Both the position numbers and the translations under genes were made by a program. The notes beneath the pieces were generated by a model. It made no database searches. It was not told the DNA's origin and worked only from the letters and a program-made list of their open reading frames with translations. Of a DNA stretch of 64,000 bases, positions 27,954-37,495 are shown piece after piece. Source of the DNA: Bin80 sp965220935 (GTDB lineage: Bacteria; Bacteroidota; Rhodothermia; Rhodothermales; Bin80); the NCBI GenBank assembly GCA_965220935.1, contig OZ244857.1, positions 3,038,001 to 3,102,000 of the forward strand, in the 5' to 3' direction. The stretch's first letter is position 1; each line of letters begins with the position of its first letter.

Positions 27954-30718
27954 CTATTGACTACGTACAAATCGTCCAGTATACACCGAAACTCCTGCGG
28001 TTGAGATTGCTTTTAATGGGTAGACGTAAACTCCTGCTGATAGTGTAATTTCAGTTAAATGAATTTCGCGATTCCAACCTGCTGACAGATCAAGTGGTGA
28101 ATGCGAGTATACCCGACGCCCAGTCAAATCAAAAACTTCAACTTCTACGCGCGCCGTCCGTGGTAAATCAACACGCAGTTTTGTGGAACGATTAAAAGGA
28201 TTCGGATAGTTTGAGTGTACAACGAATTCTGTTGGTAGGGATTCAAATACCTGAGATGATACTGGAGAGACTATTTCAATAGTGAACATCAAACTATCAT
28301 AAGATCCATTTGTATCTGTAGCACGATAGATCATCTGTACGGGTGGTGTCACATGGGTTGGAGTTCCATCAATAGTGCGATTCGTTACATCAAATCGGAG
28401 TCCAGATGGAAGATCACTACTGTTAAGGAAGTATTGAATTGGAGGTGCTCCCGAGTCCAGTGCGGGTAACACCAAAGGAGCAATCGGAAGTGCACGGGGA
28501 TAAGATTGGGGAGCAATCTCACTGGAAAACGAGACAGTACATGTGTTCCCACTCACATACAAAATACTGTTTAACCAATTTTGAAACTCTGGACTTGGTG
28601 GTGAACATAAACCTAAATTTGAATCAAAATGCAGATTTTTAATATTTTTAAGTTGTAAAAAGCTTTGAGGTAGTACACCCGTCAACTGGTTACTTGATAT
28701 CCATAAATTTCTCAAATTAGATAGGTTACCGAGTTCTGGGGGAATCTCACCCGTTAACTGATTATTTCCCAGACTTAAATGTTCCAAACTATCGAGGCTA
28801 CCGAGTTCTGGGGGAATCTTACCCGTTAACTGGTTGGCGTGCAGACTTAAATTTTCCAAATTAGATAGGTTGGCGAGTTCTGGGGGAATTTCACCCGTCA
28901 ACTGGTTTACGAACAGCCATAAATCATCCAAATTAGAGAGGTTACCGAGTTCAGCAGGAATCTCACCCGTTAATTGATTAGTTTGCAGCCTTAAAGTTTC
29001 CAAATTAGATAGATTACCGAGTTCAGCAGGAATCTCACCCGTTAACTGATTATTTCCCAGCCTTAAAATTCTCAAATTAGATAGGTTGCCGAGTTCTGGG
29101 GGAAATTCGCCAGTCAACTGGTTACTGTTTAGATACAACTTTTCCAACTTAGAGAGGTTACCGAGTTCAACAGGAATCTCGCCCGTCAAGTGGTTGCCGT
29201 ACAGCCATAAATTTTCCAACTTAGAGAGGTTACCGAGTTCAGCAGGAATCTCGCCCGTTAACTGGTTATCATATAGACTTAACTGCCAGAACTGAGACAG
29301 GCTTCCGAGTTCAGCAGGAATCTCACCCGTTAACTGATTATTTCCCAGACTTAAAGTTTTCAAATTAGATAGATTACCGAGTTCAGCAGGAATCTCACCC
29401 GTTAATTGATTATAAGCCAGACTTAAAGTTTCCAAATTAGATAGGTTGCCGAGTTCAGCAGGAATCTCGCCCGTCAACTAGTTATGGTTCAGCCTTAAAG
29501 TTTCCAAATTAGATAGGTTGCCGAGTTTGGGGGGAATCTCACCAACTAGGTTGTTGTTTGTCATTCGTATTGAGATTTCTCCATCTCTGGTATATATCCC
29601 ATACCATTGATTAAAGTCATCCTTATTCTGTGGGATTTGATCTTTATCCCACCCAGAATTGTCCGTCCACTGATCTCCATTGGTGGATGTATATAACGCA
29701 ATAAGACTCTCGTGAATTGCCCTTGCAGAAGTACCAATAGTGATATTGAAATAAAGGGATATCGTATTTAAGTTAGAATCCCGTACTGTATAGATATATT
29801 CAGAATGTCTCGTACTAGTTGTTGGTATACCCGAAAGAGTTCTTGTACTGGGATCAAAACTTAATCCTTCAGGCAACTCGGGAGAGATCGTGTATGTTAA
29901 TGGTTTTTGTCCACCAATTAACTCAGGCAATTGAATTTCAAAGGACACACCTAAAGAAAGATCCAGAGTTTCAATAGGAGCAGTGAATGTAAATGTTTCA
30001 ATTTGGTTAGTATTGATTGCCCATACACCCCGACCATGTGTTCCTAGTATGATCTCATCATCTCGGATTTTCATTTGCCAAATAGCAACGGGAGGCAGGC
30101 CGTCATCAACATAATGCCAAGACTGACCACGATCTGTGGATCGAAATAGACCAATTTCTGTTCCAACCCAGAGTGTATTTGGTGCGTGGGGCATGACGAT
30201 CATATCGTATACAGCTACATCTGGAAACCCATTATTACTTTCGTGATTATTTCCAAATCCTGATAAATCAGTCCAGGTCTCTCCGTAGTCTCAAGTCTCT
30301 ATAATCTTTGGATGATTGGGGGCGGAAAAGAGTGCATATGCGGTGGCAGGCTCATGAGGATGGGTAGCCAAACCAGATGCAACATAGCTCAACTTAAATT
30401 TTTTCAGCTCTGGAATTTGAGAATAAGAGTTTCCACGATCTTTTGATTTATAGCCCTGGCCTGTTTCTGATCCACAAAGAATCCAAATTACCGATGGATT
30501 TGCCTTAGAAACTTCAATTTTAGTGTAACTTCTGCAGGTCAAATTCAAAGGAGTATGATACCAAGTATCTCCAAAATCTCGAGAGTAATAGACTCCATCT
30601 GACTTCGTAGTGTATACTTCATTAGGAGACAGATCACTACTTGCCAAATTCGTAAAGAACTGGCCGTTCTCTGTATCCCGGGACATTACTGGTGAAAATG
30701 AATGATCACCATCAGTAC
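27954..30718 (-). pseudogene. Giant BNR/LRR surface protein, C-terminal segment
   Basis: Third segment of the gene starting at 38187. It resumes just past the TnpB transposon (STDGDHSFSPVMSRDTENGQ) with BNR/sortilin-type repeats (YYSRDFGDTWYHT, DYGETWTDL, STDRGQSWHYVDDG), a putative-Ig-like domain, about twelve leucine-rich repeats, a second Ig-like domain and a type IX sorting domain (YPNPFNRSTKLRVDLP ... GVYVYPLKA). Two in-frame nonsense codons, TGA at 30291 (within ET*DYGETW) and TAG at 29478 (NHN*LTGEIP, a CAG-to-TAG change), break it. Both look like single C-to-T changes. Probably once a secreted adhesin or host-interaction protein. Confidence 0.8.
28665..29570 (-). repeat. Leucine-rich repeat array of 24-residue units
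   Basis: About twelve tandem 72-bp units encode variations of NQLTGEIPAELGNLSNLETL. The consensus LxxNxLTGxIPxxLGNLxxL is the plant-specific type of LRR, not the SDS22 or bacterial YopM type. The DNA of successive units is very similar, which suggests recent expansion or gene conversion and would favour length change by recombination. Confidence 0.85.
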
Positions 30719-30726
30719 TTTTATAG

Positions 30727-30860
30727 GGGAATTATATACGTGAGTAACCATCTATTAGACGACTACCTGTTGCGTATCCATTTCACGGATCATAGGAGTT
30801 CCTAACGGAAACGCTCCTCCACGTGCAGATGCCCCAATCCCGGAGGCCTGTAATACATTC
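30727..30860 (-). ncRNA. Possible omega-RNA (reRNA) region at the tnpB 3' end
   Basis: The 25 bp at 30795-30819 are identical to 61639-61663 in the 195-bp element at 61588-61782, which has no tnpB gene; the preceding 20 bp and a later CCAATCCCG are also shared. Read in the tnpB direction the block can fold as GGAG-CG-TTTCC-GTTA-GGAA-CTCC. Conservation outside any coding context suggests it works as RNA, as the scaffold of the TnpB guide. No expression evidence; exact ends are guesses. Confidence 0.35.
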
Positions 30861-31996
30861 GCAGATGCATTGATATCTGCGTGATCCGTATGGCCACATG
30901 CCATACACTCAAATTTACTTTGTGTCTTACGGTTGACTTTATCTGTATGACCACACTGGTTACAGCGTTGACTGGTATACTTCGGATCAACAAGAATCAC
31001 GTTGCCGAACTTGTAATCGCAATAAGTATTGAACCGCCCCCATCCAGCGTTCTGTATGACGCGGTTCAACCCCGCCTTCGCCCTCACATTGGTTCCAGGG
31101 TTCTCAACCGTGCCCTTAGCGGACTTGGACATGTTCTTGATCTTCAAGTCTTCACGTTTCAACGTATACGCCTTATTGGACAATCTACGGCTATGTTGAT
31201 GTGCCGCATTCGTTCTGCAATTCTTCTGTTTTCGCTTCCACTTGTTGATTTTTCGCAAGGATCTACCAGATCCTTTCTGCTGTCGGGCTAACTTTCTTTG
31301 CCACCGACGAATCTTAATCTCCTTATCCGTTAAGTCAGGGATCGGTAACATGCCCTGTTCACCATCCGTTGAGGAATAAGAAATGTTATAGGTATTCAAG
31401 TCAATGCCAATCTCTTTGCCATCGTCCACCTTCTCTGGTAGATTAGTGACTTTGTAAATTACGCTCATCTTCCAGTACCGTCCGTCTTTCTTCACGGTGA
31501 CTTCAATCGGCTCACCGTCTGGATAAGGATTACCTCCTTTCCTACGAAACTTCACCCAGCCAATCTTCTGGATATAGACATCATTCCCTCGGATCTTAAA
31601 CAATCCTTTGGTCGCCGTAAACGAATTGTGTTGAAACCGATTATGGAACGTAGGATGATCACGTAATCCCTTGAAGAAAGCCTGCCACGCCTCTGCCTGA
31701 TGCTTTAAGGTGTTTCGTACAATGTTGGACGAATACCGATTCAACCAAGAAATGGTTGGGCGAAAAGAAGTGTATCTCCTACTTAATGACGGCCAGGTCA
31801 ATTCTGGATTATCCTTATGTTCGTCTTTATAGTCCCTGTTGATTTGGTCAAGAAACGTATTCCATACAAACCTACATGCTCCACAAAGACCTGACAAGAG
31901 ATGGGCTTTCCACTGCGTGCCGGGTAATAGACGATACTCTATTCCACGATAGGAACAGTTTGAACCCGAAGGGTTAGAAGCCTTTTGAACAGGCAT
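30755..31996 (-). CDS. tnpB: RNA-guided endonuclease TnpB
   Basis: 413 residues. Regions: N-terminal wedge-like part (RLLPGTQWKAHLLSGLCGAC), central HTH/beta region, RuvC motifs with Asp in GKEIGIDLNTYNIS, Glu in REDLKIKNMSKSAKG, a TnpB zinc ribbon (CNQCGH ... CMACGH) and the last Asp in HADINASANVLQASG. All three catalytic acidic residues and four cysteines are present and the frame is intact, so it may be active. In known systems TnpB uses an RNA made from the 3' end of its own gene and the flank to cut DNA. Here that flank would be an IS1595-type end followed by host gene sequence. Confidence 0.9.
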   Translation of the reverse strand: MPVQKASNPSGSNCSYRGIEYRLLPGTQWKAHLLSGLCGACRFVWNTFLDQINRDYKDEHKDNPELTWPSLSRRYTSFRPTISWLNRYSSNIVRNTLKHQAEAWQAFFKGLRDHPTFHNRFQHNSFTATKGLFKIRGNDVYIQKIGWVKFRRKGGNPYPDGEPIEVTVKKDGRYWKMSVIYKVTNLPEKVDDGKEIGIDLNTYNISYSSTDGEQGMLPIPDLTDKEIKIRRWQRKLARQQKGSGRSLRKINKWKRKQKNCRTNAAHQHSRRLSNKAYTLKREDLKIKNMSKSAKGTVENPGTNVRAKAGLNRVIQNAGWGRFNTYCDYKFGNVILVDPKYTSQRCNQCGHTDKVNRKTQSKFECMACGHTDHADINASANVLQASGIGASARGGAFPLGTPMIREMDTQQVVV

Positions 31997-32122
31997 GATA
32001 TCAAGGTTACGTTGGTGTTATGGTAAGCAATAGGGTAGACTGCGTATCTATCCTATTGTGTCTGTTAAACTTTGCCAAAATAGAATGGTTCCATTCTTTG
32101 GGTACTCACGTATATAATTCCC

Positions 32123-33198
32123 TTTTATAGATTCCAGAGTATTGAGTCGTTCCAAGTACCAGATCAGAATTGGTTTTATGCCAGACTGCATCAAATCCGT
32201 CGCCTCCTATGACATGTTCCCAATAACTATCAGATTCTGGATCATGTTGGGACAGGGAGGTTCCATTATCCTGAGTTCCACCAATATATATAGATTCGCC
32301 AGGCTTCTTTGCGATTCCATAAAATTGAGATGTATTATAGCCAGAATTGTTCCTATCCAATTCATCAAAATATCGTCCCTTGTTTTCAGAAATTGCCACC
32401 CCTCCGTCATTTGTATTAAATATCCAAAACTTCTCATTGAGAGAGTCTACTACAAATGGTTGAATAACATGGTGATCAACATGGGCTGCTTGATCAACAT
32501 TAACTCCCCAATCTATAATACGTGTGGGCGACCCATTATGCGAGTCTGTAACGATAATACGATTCATGGTTACACCCCCAACGAGCACTATATTCGGATC
32601 AAAAGGATGAACAGCAAGACAGTTATTATGATATCCTTGTTGTCGCATCCAATTAACAGGCTCGGATGACCGATCAATTGTTAAGATCCAACTTTTCCCT
32701 GCATCATAACTTTTGTAAAGATTCGAAATCCTATCTTGGTATACCGCTGCGTAGGCAATCTGTGGATTCGAAGGTGAAAAAGCTAATTCTGCACGGTGCA
32801 CCGAATGTCCAAATGGATCGTGCACTCTCGTCCAATTGAGTCCACCATCAACGGAATAGTATGAGTGATTATGAAATCTACCTGATGCTGCAATTTGCAT
32901 ATTAAAATTATCAGGCTGCGAAAGTAAGCTAACAATCTCTGCCCGCCATCCACAGCACACACGAGTCCAAGTAGATCCGCCATCTTGCGTACGAAATACC
33001 CTCTGTTGGTACCTGCAATTACCACATTTGGGTCACTTGGATCAACTAATAGTCGATATACATCTTGAAAGTTTTTGTTTCCAAACGTTGATTGTAAATG
33101 CTCCCATCTTACTCCTCGATCGCTGGTTCGAAAAATTCCATAACCAAAACTAGAAAAATCCTCTCCCCAAGCCGACCCGCCTGTGCCAAGATACATTA
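32123..33198 (-). pseudogene. Giant BNR/LRR surface protein, middle segment
   Basis: Second segment of the gene starting at 38187, lying between the two transposons. It starts after the large transposon (LGTGGSAWGEDFSSFGYGIF) and ends at the TnpB transposon (GTTQYSGIYK). Content: BNR/sortilin-like beta-propeller repeats (RTSDRGVRWEHL, YYSVDGGLNWTRV, YKSYDAGKSWILT, IGGTQDNGTS). A one-base loss near 33000 shifts the frame: the intended reading is NRG then VFRTQDGGSTWTRV. Family examples bind ligands or act in adhesion. Confidence 0.8.
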
Positions 33199-33264
33199 GG
33201 AATTATATACGTGAGTAACCAAACTTTAGAAAGGGCTTCCCCAGCGCCATAATTAGCTGTTTTT

Positions 33265-33435
33265 TTATTTTTTCTTGAGCGTTCTCGGGGGTGTGTTCAT
33301 GATGATCTTCGCAAAGTCCCCCGGATGCATTGGGATATATCCACTAAGGCTACTCAGATCCTTTGGAGGCCGACCGCGCGGCTTACTGGCTTTCTTCTTG
33401 GGGGGTGCAGGTTTCGGTTTGTTGGTTGAGTTCAT
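33265..33435 (-). CDS. Small basic protein with AT-hook-like motif
   Basis: 56 residues, starting ATG 33435 inside the 3' end of the nuclease gene in another frame. Very rich in Lys and Pro: PKPAPPKKKASKPRGRPPKD, which contains an AT-hook-like PRGRPPK core, then SGYIPMHPGDFAKIIMNTPP. It may bind AT-rich DNA such as the transposon ends 40-70 bp away. Function is inference, and it may instead be the original C-terminus of another frame. Confidence 0.4.
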   Translation of the reverse strand: MNSTNKPKPAPPKKKASKPRGRPPKDLSSLSGYIPMHPGDFAKIIMNTPPRTLKKK

Positions 33436-34181
33436 AATATTTGAATCTCTTGAAATAATTATCTATCTCATCTTGCATATCTATTCCAGCTCTTCGAAAA
33501 GAATTTAACAGGTTTTGGTATGCGTTTTCTCCGCCGAGAAAATTCCAAAATTCCTCAGCGACCTTTATTTCAGCATCCAAATCAATCATTCCAGCCATTG
33601 TCCACCGTTCATATGGTTTGGGATCATAGGGGTTATAAGGGATGGCAAGGTAAGATTGAACTTTTGCATCTGGATTTTTATATAGAAACCCACTCCAAAA
33701 GAGTTCGCTTAAAATCCTTGAAATTACTCTTATTGGGTTTGACTGTTTTGAGATCAAATAAGTGGAATACTCCATAATGATCTTGGACGGCCAAGTCAAC
33801 CTTTACAGGCTTTGATGTGACAATTTCCCCCTGTGTGCAAACCGATCTGATTCTCTCAATCTCCTTGTTTTTATTGGGATTGGCTCCACCAGATAAGGTA
33901 TCAATAATTTCTTGGATTACGGATTGTGCCTCTTTCGAAATATGTTCCCCAACAATATATTGCTCTTTGACAAAGGGGAAATGAGGTGTAGCAAGAGCTT
34001 CAGCAGCTGGTTGGAATATTGAAGTTCCAAATGTAGTGTTAAGAGAATGAATAAAAGAAAAAAGTGCCATCCTATCCTCACCTAACAATCTGTGATGAAA
34101 TGGTTTATGCTTGGTCTTAGGTTTATATGATGCAAATTTCTTCCGTAAACTCTTCTTAATAATGTCTTCAATGTTTGTCAT
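33383..34181 (-). pseudogene. TdeIII-like type II restriction endonuclease, one frameshift
   Basis: The first frame (34181 to 33678) encodes 167 residues: LLGEDRMALFSFIHSLNTTF, FQPAAEALA, EQYIVGEHISKEAQ, then the catalytic-type VDLAVQDHYGVFHLFDLKTV with KPNKSNF. At about 33696 the sense continues in another frame: GFLYKNPDAKVQSYLAIPYN, then DLDAEIKVAEEFWNFLGGEN, to a stop at 33383. Together about 266 residues, near the usual length of TdeIII-family enzymes (TdeIII cuts GGNCC). It starts 9 bp after the methyltransferase stop. The single shift probably inactivates it, unless it is a sequencing error or recoding site. Confidence 0.68.
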
Positions 34182-34190
34182 GATATCCTA

Positions 34191-35819
34191 TCAACGCATA
34201 TGGAATATAGTCTCTGAATACGCGGCTTTATCCTTTTCTGTTCGATTGAGAACTGGTCGCTTATACTTATTCAGTATTTCCATTCCAGCCAACTTTGCAA
34301 TTTCGGGATAAAGTTCGTACTTATCATTTGCGACTAAAAATACGTTGTAATTATCTGAAAAATATTTTTTGCAATTTAGCAAGACAGTAGATATAGATTC
34401 AACATAGGTTTTTCTGGCCATCATTCCCTGTCCTTGAGAGAGTGGGCCTATTTCTTTTTCGTCACTTCGAGGATAGTTGAAAAGTTCATAGGCGTATGCG
34501 TGTTGTTCATGATAATCAATTAGGCCAACATAGGGAGGACTTGTAAATATCCCCTGTATTCCCCGGTCATGAATTAAATCTTTGAATTGTTTATGTTTAC
34601 TCCCAAGTGCATTTACTATATCAACATTTCTGGAATCTCCTTGTAAGCAATGTTGGTAGGTATGGGTTCTGATTCTATCAAATGAATGTAGGCGTGTTAA
34701 AGTATCTTGACTATATCTTTTCCACCATGATCTCACTGAAAATAGAGGCTTACATATTTTCCCATGTTTTCTGCAATAATACGGAGCAGTCACGGGTTTC
34801 TTTAATGTAGCTAAATCAGAATGCCTTGTAGCACGGCAGGAGCGAACAGTTCGACTCAGAATGACTTCCAGTACTTTTCTGGTATTTAGACAATTAACTT
34901 TTTCTATCTGAGTAAAAAGAAAATCTATCTCAGACAGAACTGGAGCTAAACACCATTTACATAGATACTCACGTGTATCTGTAAAATTATCATTTTGAAT
35001 CTTAACTTGATATTTACTGATCAAGTCATTATAGATAGATAATATTTCCTTTTCTCGATCAACTGAGTATGCTTTTTCATCAATCTTTCCTGTACGAATC
35101 AGTCTCTTAAATTCTGGCGATGGGTAGTGCAGCTTGTTAAACCCCTTTAAGACATCTGATAGCTCTAATTCAAATTTCACATTGCACTCATCAATTCCAT
35201 GCTGAAAAAACAGTGAACTTATTCGATCAATTTCACTGCTCAATTTGACTATGTTATGCTTTGAAGTTTTGACGTTTGCTATGAGAGTGTTAAATACTGA
35301 TACATCAAGTCCAATAGCATGAATCCCCATCTCATTTGCTTGTACAAGTGTTGTACCGCTTCCACAAAATGGATCTAATACAATATCTCCCTCGCAAAAA
35401 AAGACTTCTTTTTTGTACTTATCAGTCTTTTGATCAAGAAAATACTCAACTAATTGTGGAATGAACTTCCCTTTGTAAGGATGAAGTCTATGTACGTGTT
35501 TAGTTGTGTCTTTTTCTCTAAGTGAGTCAAATGAAAGCCTCCAATTCAAATCCTGACCCAACTTGGATTTCCATTCAGATTCCTTGGAATCAACCTGATC
35601 TTGATAATAATGTGCTAAATCTGCTAAACTTACATAAGTAGCCCTCTCGACAACGTATTTTTTGACACGGCCGTATTGCACCAAGTAAGATATGTTTGCA
35701 GGCGTGATTTCCCTTTTCAGGAATTTTGATGCCCATGAACTTGCTTGTTTAAGATCAACTAAATCTGATTTGTCCTTATTGGATTCAAAAAGAGAAGGAA
35801 GCATAGGATAAGGGTTCAT
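34191..35819 (-). CDS. DNA methyltransferase of the transposon-borne restriction system
   Basis: 542 residues. N-terminal region about 1-60 looks helix-turn-helix-like (WASKFLKREITPANISYLVQ). SAM motif VLDPFCGSGTTLVQANEMG comes at about 150-168 and the catalytic TSPPYVGLIDYHEQ at about 430-443, so motif I precedes IV; TSPPY suggests N4-cytosine (or cytosine) methylation. Two cysteine pairs in the middle (CKWC, CRKHGKIC) may bind zinc. Its ATG overlaps the transposase TGA (ATGA at 35816-35819), which couples its translation to the transposase. The nuclease gene follows 9 bp later. Confidence 0.85.
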   Translation of the reverse strand: MNPYPMLPSLFESNKDKSDLVDLKQASSWASKFLKREITPANISYLVQYGRVKKYVVERATYVSLADLAHYYQDQVDSKESEWKSKLGQDLNWRLSFDSLREKDTTKHVHRLHPYKGKFIPQLVEYFLDQKTDKYKKEVFFCEGDIVLDPFCGSGTTLVQANEMGIHAIGLDVSVFNTLIANVKTSKHNIVKLSSEIDRISSLFFQHGIDECNVKFELELSDVLKGFNKLHYPSPEFKRLIRTGKIDEKAYSVDREKEILSIYNDLISKYQVKIQNDNFTDTREYLCKWCLAPVLSEIDFLFTQIEKVNCLNTRKVLEVILSRTVRSCRATRHSDLATLKKPVTAPYYCRKHGKICKPLFSVRSWWKRYSQDTLTRLHSFDRIRTHTYQHCLQGDSRNVDIVNALGSKHKQFKDLIHDRGIQGIFTSPPYVGLIDYHEQHAYAYELFNYPRSDEKEIGPLSQGQGMMARKTYVESISTVLLNCKKYFSDNYNVFLVANDKYELYPEIAKLAGMEILNKYKRPVLNRTEKDKAAYSETIFHMR

Positions 35820-36808
35820 ATTGCCCTTGAACCCCGTTTCGTTTTGCGTGTGAGTTGCTTGTAGGTGATCTCTTTATCAAACAACCCCTTCGCGGTCAAT
35901 TCCATCTGCTTGATGGTGTCATATTCTCTGATATTATGCCGACCAGTAAACTCATTCACGTAGCGCTGTAAATGCTTGGGAGACATTCTGTGATACGTGC
36001 CATAGTAGCCACGCTTCAACAACGACCAGAAACTCTCCATGCCGTTGATATGGTCATCTCCGTCTACATATTCTTTAACCGAGTGCTTCACCGTTTTATG
36101 CGCTGCCCTTTTGAGCGCTTGGTATCCTCTGAAATCATCTGTATAAGTTACAGCATCTTCCTTTGACGTACTGTTTACAAACTCTGCAAGGGTCTCGCCA
36201 GTCGTATCTGTAACTACTTTGGCTTGTACCTGCTTTGTCCCTCTATCCCTTGTTCCTACCACAGTCGTCTTGCCAACAGGCCCTCTACCTGTGCCTTCTA
36301 ATTCCTTTCTCTTAGCATTACTCATATTCTTGCGCTTCCCGCCCACATAAGTTTCGTCTATCTCTACTTGGCCAAGAAACATCTTCATATCCTCTCTCCA
36401 GCTCTCACGGATCCGATGCGCCAGATACCAAGAACTCTTCTGCGTTATATTCAGATCACGGTGCATTTTCATACTGGACGCTCCCTTGATCCCTACATTG
36501 AGAATATAGATTGCCAGTACCCAAATCTGATAATCCATTTTGGTATCTTCCATAACCGTTCCAACTCTCACACTGAAGAATTTACGACATTTTGGGTTTC
36601 TGCACCGGTAGTTCATGGAAGGATGCTTTGCGCCGACCTGAACATTGGTGCAACCACAATGAGGGCAAGTTGGAGTATTACCCCAGCGCTTCTTTGCAAA
36701 CCACTTTTCAGCCGACTCACTATCAGGAAACATCTTCAAGAGTTTCACCCAAGAGATACCCGCCCGGTGGTATTGACCTGGTCCTGTCCGTTTCTTTGAT
36801 TCTGACAT
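35816..36808 (-). CDS. IS1595-family transposase (ISL2EU-like domain)
   Basis: 330 residues. N-terminal zinc ribbon (CPHCGCTN ... CRNPKC), then the DDE catalytic domain: QVEIDETYVGGKRKNMS, VTYTDDFRGYQALKRA, and HINGMESFWSLLKRGYYGTY. All catalytic positions look intact, so it may be active and could also move other elements with matching ends in the window. Its stop overlaps the methyltransferase start. Confidence 0.93.
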   Translation of the reverse strand: MSESKKRTGPGQYHRAGISWVKLLKMFPDSESAEKWFAKKRWGNTPTCPHCGCTNVQVGAKHPSMNYRCRNPKCRKFFSVRVGTVMEDTKMDYQIWVLAIYILNVGIKGASSMKMHRDLNITQKSSWYLAHRIRESWREDMKMFLGQVEIDETYVGGKRKNMSNAKRKELEGTGRGPVGKTTVVGTRDRGTKQVQAKVVTDTTGETLAEFVNSTSKEDAVTYTDDFRGYQALKRAAHKTVKHSVKEYVDGDDHINGMESFWSLLKRGYYGTYHRMSPKHLQRYVNEFTGRHNIREYDTIKQMELTAKGLFDKEITYKQLTRKTKRGSRAI

Positions 36809-36889
36809 TGTAAGTATGTGTTTGAATTAAATCCTTATGCGGACTTGGTTACTCAAAGTTCCAAAAATACATAGAATTTCTAAAATAAA

Positions 36890-37495
36890 TTAGGCGGGCG
36901 ATTGCTGAACTTTGTTTTGACGAACTTTCGTTTTATTTGCATTGTAGTCGTCCAATTTTATCCATTTTATTGGAGACAAAAAAGGAGATAAAACTCCCCA
37001 CTGCGCAAACATCTTTTGAACCCAATTTACATGCCACACCTCTTCCGTATATCCAAGAGATTCACAAAGCTCATTATGACTTATAATACTGGCAACCTCT
37101 AAGTCTGGTGGAGAATCTTGATCTATTTCCAGCCTTAATGCAAGAAAATGTTCAGCCATAGATTCGTCTTTCTTCTTTGATGTTGTCATTTTCATATCTA
37201 AACGAATAAAATGCTTTGTCAAGATGTCATGAATTGCTGCCATTTTTCCGGGTTTATAGATCAAGTCCAGTGTAGAAATTAGAATAATTAGTACTGGAAA
37301 AACAAACTTATAAAATTCACCTTCTTGCGAAAATAAATAGCCAGAAATAGCTGTTAATACAATTATTAACAACGAAGTTACTTTAGAAAAAAACTCATAA
37401 TACCTTTGACGTGCACTATTGTATCTGGCTAATCTTTGAACATCAAATTGTACATCATCAAAATCTACATTTGAGCGATCCTTGAGTAGTGTCAT
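36890..37495 (-). CDS. Two-TM protein, possibly SLATT-type effector
   Basis: 201 residues. A polar N-terminal helix (RLARYNSARQRYYEFFSK), two adjacent membrane helices (VTSLLIIVLTAISGYLF and FVFPVLIILISTLDLIY, about residues 41-58 and 67-83), then a long soluble helical C-terminus. This is the layout of SLATT proteins (2-TM pore-forming effectors found in nucleotide-signalling defence loci). No SMODS or SLOG partner is present. The start codon overlaps the stop of a 51-residue basic ORF (ATGA). Assignment is tentative. Confidence 0.5.
   Translation of the reverse strand: MTLLKDRSNVDFDDVQFDVQRLARYNSARQRYYEFFSKVTSLLIIVLTAISGYLFSQEGEFYKFVFPVLIILISTLDLIYKPGKMAAIHDILTKHFIRLDMKMTTSKKKDESMAEHFLALRLEIDQDSPPDLEVASIISHNELCESLGYTEEVWHVNWVQKMFAQWGVLSPFLSPIKWIKLDDYNANKTKVRQNKVQQSPA

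Larger units (their letters stand above)
30727..32122. mobile_element. IS1595-ended transposon carrying only tnpB
   Basis: 1396 bp bounded by perfect 20-bp inverted repeats GGGAATTATATACGTGAGTA (the left continues ACC, the right CCC) and flanked by the 8-bp direct repeat TTTTATAG (30719-30726 and 32123-32130). Removing the element and one repeat restores the host frame (GIYK|STDG). The ends match those of the IS1595-type transposon at 33199-37693, and 8-bp duplications are the rule for IS1595. The only gene is tnpB, with 28 bp between its stop and the left end. TnpB normally sits in IS605/IS607 elements that lack such repeats. It was presumably mobilised by an IS1595 transposase acting in trans. 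Confidence 0.9.

Noticed and set aside
28665..29570. Regular repeats that might look like a CRISPR array
   Set aside because: The 72-bp units are in-frame leucine-rich repeats without unique spacers.
29478..30293. Stops at 29478 and 30291 as ends of separate genes
   Set aside because: The frame is the same on both sides and the stops fall inside repeat motifs (NHN*LTGEIP, ET*DYGETW), so they are nonsense changes in one gene.
31000..31290. Forward frame opposite tnpB
   Set aside because: Shadow of the TnpB coding sequence.
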